Assembly: GCA_963820415.1 (NCBI GenBank)
Contig: CAWFZT010000006.1
Span: 1,116,001 to 1,180,000 of the forward strand
From: CAWFZT01 sp963820415
GTDB lineage: Bacteria; Chloroflexota; Anaerolineae; Anaerolineales; Anaerolineaceae
Direction: 5' to 3'
Length of the DNA: 64,000 nt
This document shows positions 27,391 through 36,879 of the stretch, piece by piece. Numbering within the stretch: the stretch's first letter is position 1; every line of letters begins with the position of its first letter. Below the pieces are notes generated by a model. That model was given only the letters and a program-made list of their open reading frames with translations, searched no databases and was not told where the DNA came from. A program made the position numbers and the translations under genes.

Positions 27391-28179
27391 CTATTTCTTT
27401 GCCTCGGCCATATACAGCACCGCATTGTAAGGCTTCTCGACCACGCCGCCATAACGGTCTACCACCTTGGCGACCCCCTCGAACAGGTAGGCGCGCTGCG
27501 CTTCGCTCATGCGCAGGTGGTCTGAGTACGTATTCAGCAGTCCCAGGTACTGGCGGGTATCAAAGCGCCTGGTCCAGGGGAAACGAAGGACTTCCACTTT
27601 GTCAAAATTCTCACACGCGCGCAGTTCCTGCTCTCGCTCCAGGATAACATCTTCGGAGCTTTTGCCATCCTCCAGCTCAGGCGCACGTTCCCGGTAGACC
27701 TCGGCCAGCTCCTCGAACACAGGCCCCTGATTTTCTGCTTGCATGTTCCAAAAAATGGCCAGATATCCGGATTTTTTGAGCACCTTGGCCGCTTTGATAA
27801 AACCGGCCGGCCTGGGTACCCAATGAAAAGCCTGGCCTGAAATGATCAGGTCGAACTGCGCCGGGCCTTCCTGCCAGTCCTGGAAAGTAGCTATCTCCCA
27901 TCGCACGCCAGGCCATTGGCGCAGGTTGTCCTGGGCCACTTTTGCCAGTTTTTCTCCGGGCTCGATGCACAGGATCGCATATCCCCGGCGGGCAAAAGGC
28001 AGGGTAGCTTTGCCGGTGCCGCTGCCGATTTCCAGGATTTTTCCGCCGGCTGGTATGCCTGATTTGTGCAGAACGGTTTCGACCAGCTCTTCCGGATAAC
28101 CGGGGCGGCAGGCGTCATAAAGGTCAGCCACCCGGTTGAAAATGCGGCTGTCCGCCTTCCGGTCCAATTCTGTTTTCAT
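27391..28179 (-). CDS. SAM-dependent methyltransferase (class I)
   Basis: 262 residues. Begins with the MKTELDRKADSRIFNRVADL / YDACRPGYPEELVE segment typical of UbiE-like small-molecule methyltransferases. Motif I is ILEIGSGTGKATLPFA, followed by IEPGEKL, FDLIISGQAFHWV and the VLKKSGYLAIFW strand. Substrate unknown. Precedes the lipoprotein and VanZ-like genes in the same direction. Confidence 0.78.
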   Translation of the reverse strand: MKTELDRKADSRIFNRVADLYDACRPGYPEELVETVLHKSGIPAGGKILEIGSGTGKATLPFARRGYAILCIEPGEKLAKVAQDNLRQWPGVRWEIATFQDWQEGPAQFDLIISGQAFHWVPRPAGFIKAAKVLKKSGYLAIFWNMQAENQGPVFEELAEVYRERAPELEDGKSSEDVILEREQELRACENFDKVEVLRFPWTRRFDTRQYLGLLNTYSDHLRMSEAQRAYLFEGVAKVVDRYGGVVEKPYNAVLYMAEAKK

Positions 28180-28194
28180 ACGCTGAAAAGAACC

Positions 28195-29553
28195 CTATCC
28201 CGGCAGATTGCTGCCGTTGGACGCGATGACCGTGGCATACCAATGCGCCGAGTCCTTCAACAGGCGCTGCTGCGTGTTGAAATCTACGTAGATCAGGCCA
28301 AAGCGCAGCAGGTAGCCATACGTCCACTCGAAATTATCCATGACCGCCCAATGGAAATAGCCGGCTACCTCCACGCCATCCCGGATAGCCTGGCCGAGGG
28401 CCGCCAGGTAGCGGGCGGTAAAGTCGATGCGCTGCGGATCGTGCACCTGGCCATCCAGAGCGACCCAATCGGCGTTGGCCAGGCCGTTTTCGGTGATCAG
28501 GACGGGCAGGTGGTGACGCTCCCAGAAAAAACGCGGTCCCCAGTACAACGCCTGCGGGGTAACCGGCCACGGATAAGCTGTGTGGGCCATCCCGGTGGGA
28601 TAGGGCGCAGGCTCGGGTTTGCCATCCACTCCTGCCCGCATGTAATATCCGTTATAAATATTGGCCGCATAGAAATCCAGCGGCTGCCCGATGGTTTCCA
28701 TATCCCGGTCGGTGTAAACGGGGGCTGCATCTCCAAACAGCGCCAGGCCGTCCTCTGGGTAGCGTTTGAAGAAAATAGGGTCGGTCCACCAGGTATTATT
28801 CCAGAAATCCTTGCGGCTAACGGCAAACATCGCCTGGCGGGCGGCGGCGATGTCCGCCGGGGTGTCGGTGGCCGGGAGGTAAGTAACGCCCACCGGCGCA
28901 ATGCCCACCGCCGGGGTGCGCCGGGCGGAGGAGCGGATCACCTGCACCGCTTTTCCGTGGGCAAGCAGGGCATGCTGGGCGGCGAGCAGGCATTCGCTCA
29001 ACCCCAACCGGTCGCCGGGGGCATCCTCCCCATCTTTATGGCCCGAGCCGATGAAACACTGCGGCTCGTTGAGTGTCATCCAATGCTGTACCCGGTCGGA
29101 CAGCCGGTCGACCACTACCTGCGTATATTCGGCGAACCAATCCGGGCTGTCCGGATTGAGCCACCCGCCGCGCAAGTACAACTCGTAAGGAAAATCCCAA
29201 TGGAAAAGGGTCACGTAGGGCTGGATGCCAGCCGATAAAAGCTCATCCACCAGGGCTTCGTAGAAGGCCAGGCCCTTCGGGTTGACCTTGCCGGTCCCAG
29301 CCGGGATCAGGCGCGGCCAGGCAATCGACAGGCGGTAAGCCTTCAGCCCAATCTGCTTCATCAGGGCCACATCTTCTTTAAAACGGTGATAATGGTCGCA
29401 AGCCACGTCGCCGTTCTCGCCGTTGCGGATCGCCCCGGGCTTGCGGCAGAACATATCCCACACCGAGGCGGCCTTGCCATCCAAGAATGCCGCCCCTTCT
29501 ACCTGATAGGACGCGGCGGCCGCGCCCCACACAAACGATCTGGGAAATTCCAT
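28195..29553 (-). CDS. GH1 beta-glucosidase
   Basis: Retaining beta-glycosidase, 452 residues, no signal peptide, so it likely acts on imported cellobiose or other beta-glucosides. Acid/base Glu163 in TLNEPQ and nucleophile Glu355 in ITENGLA; N-terminal SFVWGAAAASYQVEGA and C-terminal WAVMDNFEWTYGY..RFGL complete the GH1 signatures. Starts 18 bases after the URO-D-like gene stop, same strand, with an aldo/keto reductase upstream of both. Confidence 0.93.
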   Translation of the reverse strand: MEFPRSFVWGAAAASYQVEGAAFLDGKAASVWDMFCRKPGAIRNGENGDVACDHYHRFKEDVALMKQIGLKAYRLSIAWPRLIPAGTGKVNPKGLAFYEALVDELLSAGIQPYVTLFHWDFPYELYLRGGWLNPDSPDWFAEYTQVVVDRLSDRVQHWMTLNEPQCFIGSGHKDGEDAPGDRLGLSECLLAAQHALLAHGKAVQVIRSSARRTPAVGIAPVGVTYLPATDTPADIAAARQAMFAVSRKDFWNNTWWTDPIFFKRYPEDGLALFGDAAPVYTDRDMETIGQPLDFYAANIYNGYYMRAGVDGKPEPAPYPTGMAHTAYPWPVTPQALYWGPRFFWERHHLPVLITENGLANADWVALDGQVHDPQRIDFTARYLAALGQAIRDGVEVAGYFHWAVMDNFEWTYGYLLRFGLIYVDFNTQQRLLKDSAHWYATVIASNGSNLPG

Positions 29554-29571
29554 TATGTTTTTCCTTGATTT

Positions 29572-30817
29572 TTATTGCTCTTCGCCGACTGCCTGGAACA
29601 TGGCGATCACATTCTCGACCGGGACATCCGCCAGGATGTTGTGCACCTGCTGGAAGATGAAACCACCCCCTGGGCTGAGGATGGCTACCTGCTGGCGCAC
29701 ATGCCGGCGGACTTCCTCTGCCGAAGCATGCGACAGCACCCACTGCGTATCGCATCCACCGCCCCACAGGGCCAGCCGGTCGCCAAAATCGCGCTTCAGT
29801 CCGGCGGCGTCCATGCCGACGCAACTGATCTGCACCGGGTTGGTGGCGTCCAGCCCAGCTTCGATCAGGTCGGGGATCAAAGGGCGGATGCCGCCGCAGC
29901 AGTGCAGCATCACCTTGACGTTGGCCAGCTCCTTGGCGCGCCGCCACAGCCGGGCATGCCGTCGGTTTGAAAAACTCCCGGTACATGCGCGGCGAAATCT
30001 GCGGGCCGCCTTGCATGCCCAGGTCGTCGCCAAACAGGATGATATCGATGCTGTTCCCCACCGCCGCCAGGTATTGTTCCAGGTTAGCCAGGTGGATCCC
30101 CACCAGCCGGTCGAGGAAAGCGTGGGTGCGGGCCGGGTTTTCGGCCAGCAGCATCAAAAAGCGGTCGATGCGGTAGAGGAACTGCCCAGTTTCCAGCAGG
30201 TTACCACCAAACAATCCGATAATAGCGCGGTCAGTGCGGCTGCGCAGGCGACGGGCGCCTTCGGCCAGCTTCTGGTAACCGTTCGGTCCGGAGACGAGCG
30301 GCCCAGGCGGGGCCTGAACGGCGCCCCACATCTGGTCGTCCAGGGCCTCTTCCAGGTGGTCCAGGTCATCCTCTTCCAGGAAGGGCCAGTGGCACTGCTC
30401 GAAATACAGGGCGCCATCCGGCATGCGCGAAACTACTCGCCCGGTCTTAGTGCGGATCACCCACTGCCCGGGTTGCCTTTCCGGGCGCACCCAGGCCGGC
30501 AGCAGGCAGGGCGCGCCATCCGGCAGAACCCATTCTGCCCAATCCTGCTCCTGCAAAGCAAAACCCCGCCCAAGCTCGATGGTATCCACCCCCAGGCGGT
30601 CCAGCACGTCCTCATCGATGATGGCCAGTTGTTGGGTGGGATCATAGACGCGGACAGGGCGCGGCTCCAGGCCCAGGGCGCGGCGCAGCCGGGGGTAGAG
30701 CGTGGCGGCGATGCCGGACGAGCGGTGCCCGCCGAAATCGATAGGCGTCCGGTCAGGCTGCTGGTGGTTGAGGGCGGTCAGGACGCGCTGGCGGTGGGTC
30801 AGGGCAGCAGAAGGCAT
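29572..30817 (-). CDS. URO-D/MtaA-superfamily protein (paralogue 3), frame-disrupted
   Basis: The first part, from MPSAALTHRQRVLTALNHQQ to PRMYREFFKP, is followed in another frame by RHARLWRRAKELANVKVMLH then CCGG (H-C-C-G metal motif), GLDATNPVQ and a C-terminal GGGFIFQQVHNILADVP. The break is at about 29962 (sense CCGACGGCA); dropping one base gives FFKPRHARLW and about 414 residues. It belongs to the URO-D-like group that retains H-x-C-G. Sits between GH1 and an aldo/keto reductase gene, suggesting a role with a carbohydrate or glycoside (inference). Confidence 0.7.
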
Positions 30818-30835
30818 AAGGGCTCCTTTGGCTTC

Positions 30836-31801
30836 CTATTCCTTTTCATTCCAATCGCTGGCCAGGTCAATGGCTTTTACGTCCTCAGCCGATAAATTGA
30901 CCTCCAGGCAGCCAAGGATCTCCTGGAGCTGTTCGACGCTGTTGGCCCCAATGATCGGGGCAGTGATCACCGGCCGGTTGAGCATCCAGGCCAGGGCCAT
31001 CTGGGCGACCGTGGCCTGGTAGGCCCTGCCCAGCTCCTCCAGCAAATCGATCAGCTTGAAGTTTTTCTCGGTGGCGTACTTTTGCAGCTCGCCGGCGCGC
31101 ACGCTGTCGGGCACGGCATCACGGCGGTACTTGCCGGTCAGGAAGCCGCCTTGCAGAGGGCTGTAAGGGATCACGCCGATGCCCTGGTCCAGGCACAGCG
31201 GCTCGCTTTCGCGCTCGAAATCGGCCCGGCGCACCAGGCTGTAGGGCGGCTGTGAGCTGATGAAGCGGTTGAGGTTGCAGCGCTCGCTGATCCACAGGGC
31301 TTTGGTCAGCCGCCAGGCGGGCTCATTCGAGCAGCCGATATAGCGCACCTTGCCGGCCTTCACCAGGTCGTCCAGGGCGCGCAGGGTTTCCTCCTGGGGC
31401 GTGTCGTAATGCGGCCAGTGGGTCTGGTAGAGGTCGATATAATCAGCGCCCAAGCGGCGCAGGCTGTCTTCGACGGCTTTCATGACGTGCGCGCGGCTCA
31501 ATCCATCCCCGTTGGGGCCTTCCCACAGCCGGCCGTTGAACTTGGTGGCGATGACCATCAGATAGCGGTTGCGGCGCTGCTTGAGCCAGTGCCCGATGAT
31601 CGTCTCGGCTTCACCGCCTTTGTTATTCTTGTACCAGCGTGAATAGGCGTCAGCCGTGTCGATAAAATTTCCACCGGCTTCCGCGTAAGCATCCATGATA
31701 CGCAGCGAGGTGGCCTCGTCGGCGCTCCACCCGAACTGCATGGTGCCCAGGCAGAGGCGGGCCACCTTCAAACCTGAATTTCCCAGCCTGCGGTATTCCA
31801 T
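30836..31801 (-). CDS. Aldo/keto reductase
   Basis: 321 residues from the ATG at 31801. (alpha/beta)8 NADPH-dependent reductase: YRRLGNSGLKVARLCLGTMQ start, catalytic Asp/Tyr region FIDTADAYSRWY, Lys in IATKFNG, His in THWPHYD, and cofactor segment SPLQGGFLTGKYR near the middle. Resembles YajO/Tas-type AKRs. Upstream of the URO-D-like and GH1 genes in the same direction, probably one operon. Confidence 0.85.
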   Translation of the reverse strand: MEYRRLGNSGLKVARLCLGTMQFGWSADEATSLRIMDAYAEAGGNFIDTADAYSRWYKNNKGGEAETIIGHWLKQRRNRYLMVIATKFNGRLWEGPNGDGLSRAHVMKAVEDSLRRLGADYIDLYQTHWPHYDTPQEETLRALDDLVKAGKVRYIGCSNEPAWRLTKALWISERCNLNRFISSQPPYSLVRRADFERESEPLCLDQGIGVIPYSPLQGGFLTGKYRRDAVPDSVRAGELQKYATEKNFKLIDLLEELGRAYQATVAQMALAWMLNRPVITAPIIGANSVEQLQEILGCLEVNLSAEDVKAIDLASDWNEKE

Positions 31802-32007
31802 AGTCAACCGGCTGCCGGTAAACGTGTTCCACCAACCGGCAGATGCCTCCTTTCAACAAAAGTGAGATGGATGAATTATAGCCCTTTTCCACCCAGGCAT
31901 TATTTTCCCACCGCCCGGGTCTCCTCGCGGGTCCGAACCGCCGGTCAGCGTCCTATTTACGAGCCTGTTCAGATAGGATTTATTCAGGATGTCTTCCGGA
32001 CTTAGCT

Positions 32008-32544
32008 CTAGCCTGGATAACCTATTTCTTTTTGGAGAGATTTAACTTTTTGTAAATCTAGGCTTTCGGGAACGTCAAAATGGTATCTGGGGTTGAAATA
32101 AAGCATATCAGCCATCGCTCTTTCAGGGGTGGCTACAAAAACACCATGGTGATCGATTATCCCGGTGGGGTTATAAAGATAATCCGGCTTTAGCTGTCTA
32201 ATTAGAAACGACAGAGTTCCTACCGTCACCTTCTTAGGCCGGTCACTGATAAAAGTATACGGATATACGATTTGGGCAATCACTCCCGCTTGAGCCAATA
32301 CCGATTCGGTGCTCAAGTAAGTATAGCGGTGGATGATGGCTTTGCCCAATTGCAGCGGATCCAGTTGTGAAAGCGGAACGGTGCTATACAACCCTTTATA
32401 AACTGGCAACAGCACCCCTTTTTGGACGTAGCGCTTGATGGCGGTATACAGGGTGTTTTTGTTGGTGATATCCCATAGCAGAGCCAGGTCATTGGTATGG
32501 TATATTTTCCGGTCCAGCTTAATCAGTTCGTTTAACCTGCGCAT
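32008..32544 (-). CDS. AbiEi-type antitoxin/regulator, no toxin gene beside it
   Basis: 178 residues. The N-terminal winged helix (IYHTNDLALLWDITNKNTLY / TAIKRYVQKGVLLPVYKGLY) and the following YTYLSTESVLAQAGVI and ATPERAMADMLYFNP segments match type IV antitoxins of the AbiEi family, which repress their own promoter and counter the AbiEii nucleotidyltransferase. No AbiEii gene follows: the next gene on this strand is the aldo/keto reductase. Possible solitary regulator or remnant of a pair. The nucleotidyltransferase at 45042 belongs to a different pair. Confidence 0.7.
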   Translation of the reverse strand: MRRLNELIKLDRKIYHTNDLALLWDITNKNTLYTAIKRYVQKGVLLPVYKGLYSTVPLSQLDPLQLGKAIIHRYTYLSTESVLAQAGVIAQIVYPYTFISDRPKKVTVGTLSFLIRQLKPDYLYNPTGIIDHHGVFVATPERAMADMLYFNPRYHFDVPESLDLQKVKSLQKEIGYPG

Positions 32545-32581
32545 AATTGTACAGGATATTACAATTAAACAGGTTTGTCAA
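32545..32581 (-). promoter_or_regulatory. Near-leaderless promoter with operator for the AbiEi-like gene
   Basis: On the minus strand TTGACA (32581-32576), 17 bases, TATCCT (32558-32553). The perfect inverted repeat AATTGTA-N8-TACAATT (32545-32566) overlaps the -10 box and touches the start codon, the expected layout for autorepression. The predicted transcript starts about 2 bases before the ATG, and no ribosome-binding site is seen. Confidence 0.65.
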
Positions 32582-32829
32582 TAGGTGGGGTGATGGGGAC
32601 GCATGAAGTTGTAGAAATGGGAGTTGCGAATTAGACAAACGGGATACCGTCGTAAGGATTCAAGGTGATGACATGCCGGCGGAATTGCTGGCCGCCAGGT
32701 GGCACCTAGATGCTATCTTTTTCGAAATGTTGGCTATAATAAATTTGGTGACGAGAAACGCGGTTCTTGGCAACAGCGAATTTCACGACTTATTTGAATG
32801 AAGCATAATGCTACAATTCGAGGAATGAA

Positions 32830-33904
32830 ATGAATATTGACTTACCAATGCTTCGAGACATCCTGTATTTCGATTTTGAAAAAGCATCTTCTATATGGAG
32901 TCAATTCCAATGGGGGCGCTCTAAAGAAATTTCTGTTACAACTGAAGAGAACGCAGACCAACAAGTAGAAATTGGGGTAGGCATACCTCAACTTGCCGAG
33001 GCCAAGTTAAATGTTGGCGCGGGAGAAAAACGCACGATACTAGAGACTAGAATCCTGCATCACGACTTATTGAATCGCATTGAAGCCTTATTGTCTTTGG
33101 CTGGCCTTGTTGTTAATCTTAACGAGGCGATATCTTCCGACGAAACATCCCCAGACGCAATCCGTACATCCATCGGCGATATACCTTACGTTGTTGCAAG
33201 TGGCTGGAGCTTTATTGAGGATTACCAGAGAATTCTTTCAATCTCTGAGAGATTTACTGATTTAGCAAAATTCGTAGGTAGAAGTGCAATGGAAGGTTTT
33301 AAAGATAATCCTGCATACCTTGAACTATTACACACAATTGAACAAGCAAAAGAGACTGCTAAATCTATCACTGACCGAAACAAGAAAGCTCAAGAACTAG
33401 CCAAAATTAAAGGTTTAGAGAAAAATCTCGAAAAAATGCTCGAAATCTCAGATTGCAAGTGTAGACCAATGGATACTCGATGGAATAAAACTATGGATTA
33501 CAACTTTTGTTCCAACGCGCATCAATTTTCGAGTATATCCATTCCCAAAATGTCCGTCATTTCAAGTTCTCTGCAATCTTAAGCGAGGCTCTTTTGTTGA
33601 CCAAGATTTGGAACATTTACTTTATGGATACAGCACTCGCCCCAATATACCACTAGCGATATTTGGTTTAATCACCTCTATTCCTTCTAAGACCGGAGAT
33701 GTCTTTAATCCACTATCTGAATTCGATGGGGATGTCCAAATGACTAATGAAATGTCATTTGAGAAAGCTTTTCGGGCAATGTTTGGAGCAATGGATGGGC
33801 TAGAGAGCTCTGTCAGATACTCAAGGTATCCAAACATTACTTTACACCCTATTGCAGTTTTCAGGCCCTTCTCAGTCACTCACGGCAAGGAAAAAGCAAA
33901 TTAA
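32830..33904 (+). CDS. DUF6414-like protein, frame-disrupted
   Basis: The opening ILYFDFEKASSIWSQFQWGR and later LLYGYSTRPNIPLAIFGLIT and IPS resemble DUF6414 proteins of unknown function; the match is from memory of the family and moderate. The middle is helical and Lys/Glu-rich (TAKSITDRNKKAQELAKIKG), probably coiled coil. The frame breaks at 33453-33454 (GATTGCAAG); dropping one T continues as SDASVDQWILDGIKLWITTF, about 357 residues in all. TATAAT at 32735-32740 is a possible -10. AT-rich codon use unlike the flanking regions suggests horizontal acquisition. Confidence 0.5.
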
Positions 33905-34058
33905 GATTGTCTCATGCGGACATCGGCTGCGCCGCTCGGTAACCGGCTCGATTTGTAGAAATGATGCGAAAATGGAGTGAAGTCTCGCCAGTCCTGCCAC
34001 TGCCGCTGAGCCAAGTCATTAGTCCGGACCTTTTAATACCATAATATTCTGAAAATCT

Positions 34059-34740
34059 ATGCCTGAAAACCAAGATAATTCCGGTCAAATATATAAAAAA
34101 CTTTATCGCTTTTTTCTCGAGCGAGAAATAGCAAACTTTTATAAATTCTTAAATACTCTTGATGAAGGTTTGATCATAAAAAGGCAAGAAATATCTACCA
34201 GCATTGGTATTGCAGACAGTAACGTAGATGACATAGATAAAAATGATGAACGCCGAAAAGAATTGATAAATCTCGAGGTAGAAGCCGAACAGTTAAAAGG
34301 CTTTACAAACCTTTTGAGGCAGACCTTTCTAACAAGCCTTTACTCCTTTATGGAATTATGGCTTATTCGTGAATGCCATCTCGATAGTAAACGCAGAGAT
34401 GGCGGAGAAGTCTTATAAGACTACAAAAGGAAAAGGAATAGAAAAAGTAAAGGAATATTTTTCTGGGGTTATGGAGAGTGAATATCCTTTTGGTTCAAGT
34501 CAAGATTGGTTATGGATAACCAATTTTCAACTCTTACGAGATTGTGTCATCCATCGTCAAGGAAGTCTCACTGGTTTTAGTGATTTTGAAATAGATTCAA
34601 CTCTTGCTAAATTCGTAAACCGCGAAAATGGGCTTAGTTTGTTTGGAGTAGATAATAATCAAGTTTTTATCGAGTACGAATTCTGCTTAAAAGCCTTACA
34701 AACCGTTCACAGATTTATGCTGGCATTACTCGCTCTATAA
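34059..34740 (+). CDS. HEPN-like helical protein, frame-disrupted
   Basis: All-helical, Lys/Glu-rich protein. The first frame ends after WLIRECHLDSKRRDGGEVL; the second carries EKSYKTTKGKGIEKVKEYFS and LLRDCVIHRQGSL. RDCVIH fits the R-x4-H ribonuclease motif of HEPN domains, and the surrounding helices are compatible, so a HEPN RNase is plausible (inference). Removing one G at 34401-34402 (GATGGCGG) joins the parts into about 226 residues. It lies in the AT-rich island near the AbiEi-like gene. Confidence 0.45.
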
Positions 34741-34829
34741 GCAAAAAAAGGCTAACAGCGATCAGTGGACAGTGGGGATTTGTCCCGTTAAATTGGGTTT
34801 ATACTACACCCAGGCAGTTTTCTGTTTCG

Positions 34830-35162
34830 ATGAGCAATCCACGCTGTGACCCAATGCAACTAACGCCAGCCGTTATTCCGCTCAATTCAGCTAAAAGTAT
34901 TACAAAACACAGGGGCAAGGGATGTCATCAAAATTCATGTCTCAGCAAATTTCTTAAACATGATAGTATTTCAATGGATGAAATTAAATCCTTGGCAAAT
35001 CGTTGGGGTCAGAGAAAAGATGGTCTTGTGGATAAATTGTCAGGTTCCAAGAATACAAAAATCAATCGTGAGGAATGGTGGTCATCTTTGCGATTAGCGA
35101 CAATTTATCTTACAGAACTTCTTCAGAGTCTTGACCCAGCGAAGTTGGAGAAGCGTATATGA
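34830..35162 (+). CDS. Hypothetical protein, possibly a gene fragment
   Basis: 110 residues with a basic, atypical N-terminus and a more protein-like C-terminal part (MDEIKSLANRWGQRKDGLVD ... EEWWSSLRLATIYLTELLQS). No ribosome-binding site was found near the first ATG; the internal ATG at the MDEIKS segment may be the real start or the piece may be the 3' remnant of a larger gene. Family not recognised. Confidence 0.3.
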   Translation: MSNPRCDPMQLTPAVIPLNSAKSITKHRGKGCHQNSCLSKFLKHDSISMDEIKSLANRWGQRKDGLVDKLSGSKNTKINREEWWSSLRLATIYLTELLQSLDPAKLEKRI

Positions 35163-35177
35163 TTGTTACCACCTGTG

Positions 35178-35507
35178 TTATTTTTCGCTTCTTAATGCCA
35201 ATATCCGATTGTTTATGTAAAGCCATTTTGGATCCGGTAGACCGCTTGCTCCTAAAGTTCCATCAAGTCGCAAATACTGGTGAACAACTGCTACCAGATT
35301 ATTTTCCAGGTCATAATAAAAAACTATTTGGCTTCTCGTGCAATATGGTTCACGACCCCCTATATTTTCGGGATGTGAATCGCGCCTGAGATTTGTATGA
35401 TACTCCCCTGATTTCATTTTCTCGAAAATTTGACATTTGTTGAAATGATATCGTATAATGTCAGGTGTCACCCATTCAACTAGTGGTTCACTTTGCTCTT
35501 GAGGCAT
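35178..35507 (-). CDS. Conserved hypothetical protein
   Basis: 109 residues with a compact soluble fold: IVFYYDLENNLVAVVHQYLR, DGTLGASGLPDPKWL. The DGTxGASGxPDPK ending is a phrase I have seen in widespread uncharacterised bacterial proteins, but I cannot name a family. A GGAGG lies 11 bases before the ATG. Its start codon is 4 bases from the start of the divergent gene at 35512, so the two 5' regions overlap. Confidence 0.5.
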   Translation of the reverse strand: MPQEQSEPLVEWVTPDIIRYHFNKCQIFEKMKSGEYHTNLRRDSHPENIGGREPYCTRSQIVFYYDLENNLVAVVHQYLRLDGTLGASGLPDPKWLYINNRILALRSEK

Positions 35508-35511
35508 TAAT

Positions 35512-35865
35512 ATGATTACCTCCGAATTTAATCAAATAATTCACCAATTTTTAGAAGCCAAGATCACAGTTCAACAGCTTGAAGAATGGCTTGTACCCAG
35601 GCTTCCTTCTCTAGTACGAATTCCTACCTCTTCTGATGCTAACACAGCAGCAGCAATTGAACTCGATTTAGCAGAACTTAATGCCGGAATTCGAACCATT
35701 ATAGAATTTCGTAAATATCTAGAGGAAATATTACAAGAAAACCACTTTATACAATTCGTTTATCCCGAGAATTCATCTCAGGTCACTACTAGCGGGTCTA
35801 ATTATTCATCTCTGCAATTAGAATTTGTTGATAACGAGTTGGAGGGTGCGGTTATTACATACTAG
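35512..35865 (+). CDS. Hypothetical protein
   Basis: 117 residues, acidic and helical at first (FNQIIHQFLEAKITVQQLEE ... AAAIELDLAELNAGIRTIIE), with a polar C-terminus. GAGG lies 7 bases before the ATG. Divergent from the gene at 35507 with only 4 bases between start codons. Its stop lies 11 bases inside the convergent DUF6941-like gene. No family recognised. Confidence 0.45.
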   Translation: MITSEFNQIIHQFLEAKITVQQLEEWLVPRLPSLVRIPTSSDANTAAAIELDLAELNAGIRTIIEFRKYLEEILQENHFIQFVYPENSSQVTTSGSNYSSLQLEFVDNELEGAVITY

Positions 35866-36286
35866 TAACCATTCTGTTGTATCGAATTCTCAATGGGATA
35901 GATGTAAGTTTGGTTTCACCTAGGAAAATATTAAACCAATAAAGCCCTTCTAACTTGAAAGTATAGGTCATATTTAAGATAACATTTGCACCTTTTTCTT
36001 CACCGTCAAGGTGAACAGAAACATCAAGGGGATCTTTTGTTGATCCATCTGGCCACTCAGAGACGATGCGCAAATTATGGCGCCCTCGCGCCATGCCTGA
36101 TTTTAATGCAACTACTATCTTAAAAGAATATTGAAGAGGGGGCATATTTTCAGGAGGCGATCCTCCAACTGCTGAGTTCGTTATTGTGTCTATAATCCTA
36201 ATTAAGGATAATGCCCCTGTTTTGTCTTCAATGATATTCTCACAGAAACACGCAACCTGGACAAACGGTCCCTCTCCATATGTCAT
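35855..36286 (-). CDS. DUF6941-like protein
   Basis: 143 residues from the ATG at 36286, 6 bases after AGGAGG. The opening VQVACFCENIIEDKTGALSL then IRIIDTI, followed by alternating beta strands (YSFKIVVALKSG, RHNLRIVSEWPDG, LEGLYWFNIFL), matches DUF6941, a small beta-sandwich family of unknown role. Expressed toward the unknown gene at 35512. Confidence 0.6.
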   Translation of the reverse strand: MTYGEGPFVQVACFCENIIEDKTGALSLIRIIDTITNSAVGGSPPENMPPLQYSFKIVVALKSGMARGRHNLRIVSEWPDGSTKDPLDVSVHLDGEEKGANVILNMTYTFKLEGLYWFNIFLGETKLTSIPLRIRYNRMVTSM

Positions 36287-36879
36287 CACTTCCTCCTTAC
36301 ATTACAGGACAATGAATTTCAGATCAAGCAAAATTTGTGAGCCACAGTTCTTATAAAATTATAAATCTATTTTTCTATAATTTCCAAAAACTTTACGATA
36401 CTCTACTTACCAATAAAGACTAGGTCCGGGCCGCGTTTGGCACTTTCTGTAACCAACGATTTTACAACCCCGACTAACCACAACAGCCCAGCCAGATCAA
36501 ATTCCTGCCAAAGTTAGAGAGTCTTGGATCGGACGGGGTTTTTGGGTTTCCCAACCCTAGCGTGCTGTGGCAATTTATCGGGGTCCTGGCAGATATCCTC
36601 ATTAGAAACATGTCTCGAAGTTTTTCTTAGTTGCCTCGAATCAATATTGCCTAATGTATAATGGTTCAAACCCTTTTGGATTGATTCAATTTCCACCAAC
36701 TAATCTATCCCTACCCAGGAATCCCCGGTGATCCATTTCCTTCGACCTTTTTTATCCTATCCTGGTGATCGCGCTGGTCGGTACAGCGAAAATAAAGAAA
36801 GGACACCCATCCCATAAATCCCGCTCAAAACCAAACCCCGCTGGATGCCTTTATCCATTCCCTGGGGCGCACCACCCGG
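36287..36879. other. Long intergenic stretch at the island's right edge
   Basis: No confident gene. A 61-codon minus-strand frame (36514-36699, TTG start, tail GKPKNPVRSKTL) may be a fragment of something larger, but has no signals. From about 36797 the frame of the next gene is open without a start codon until the GTG at 36880. Base composition changes from AT-rich to GC-rich at about 36750, marking the end of the accessory island. Confidence 0.4.
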
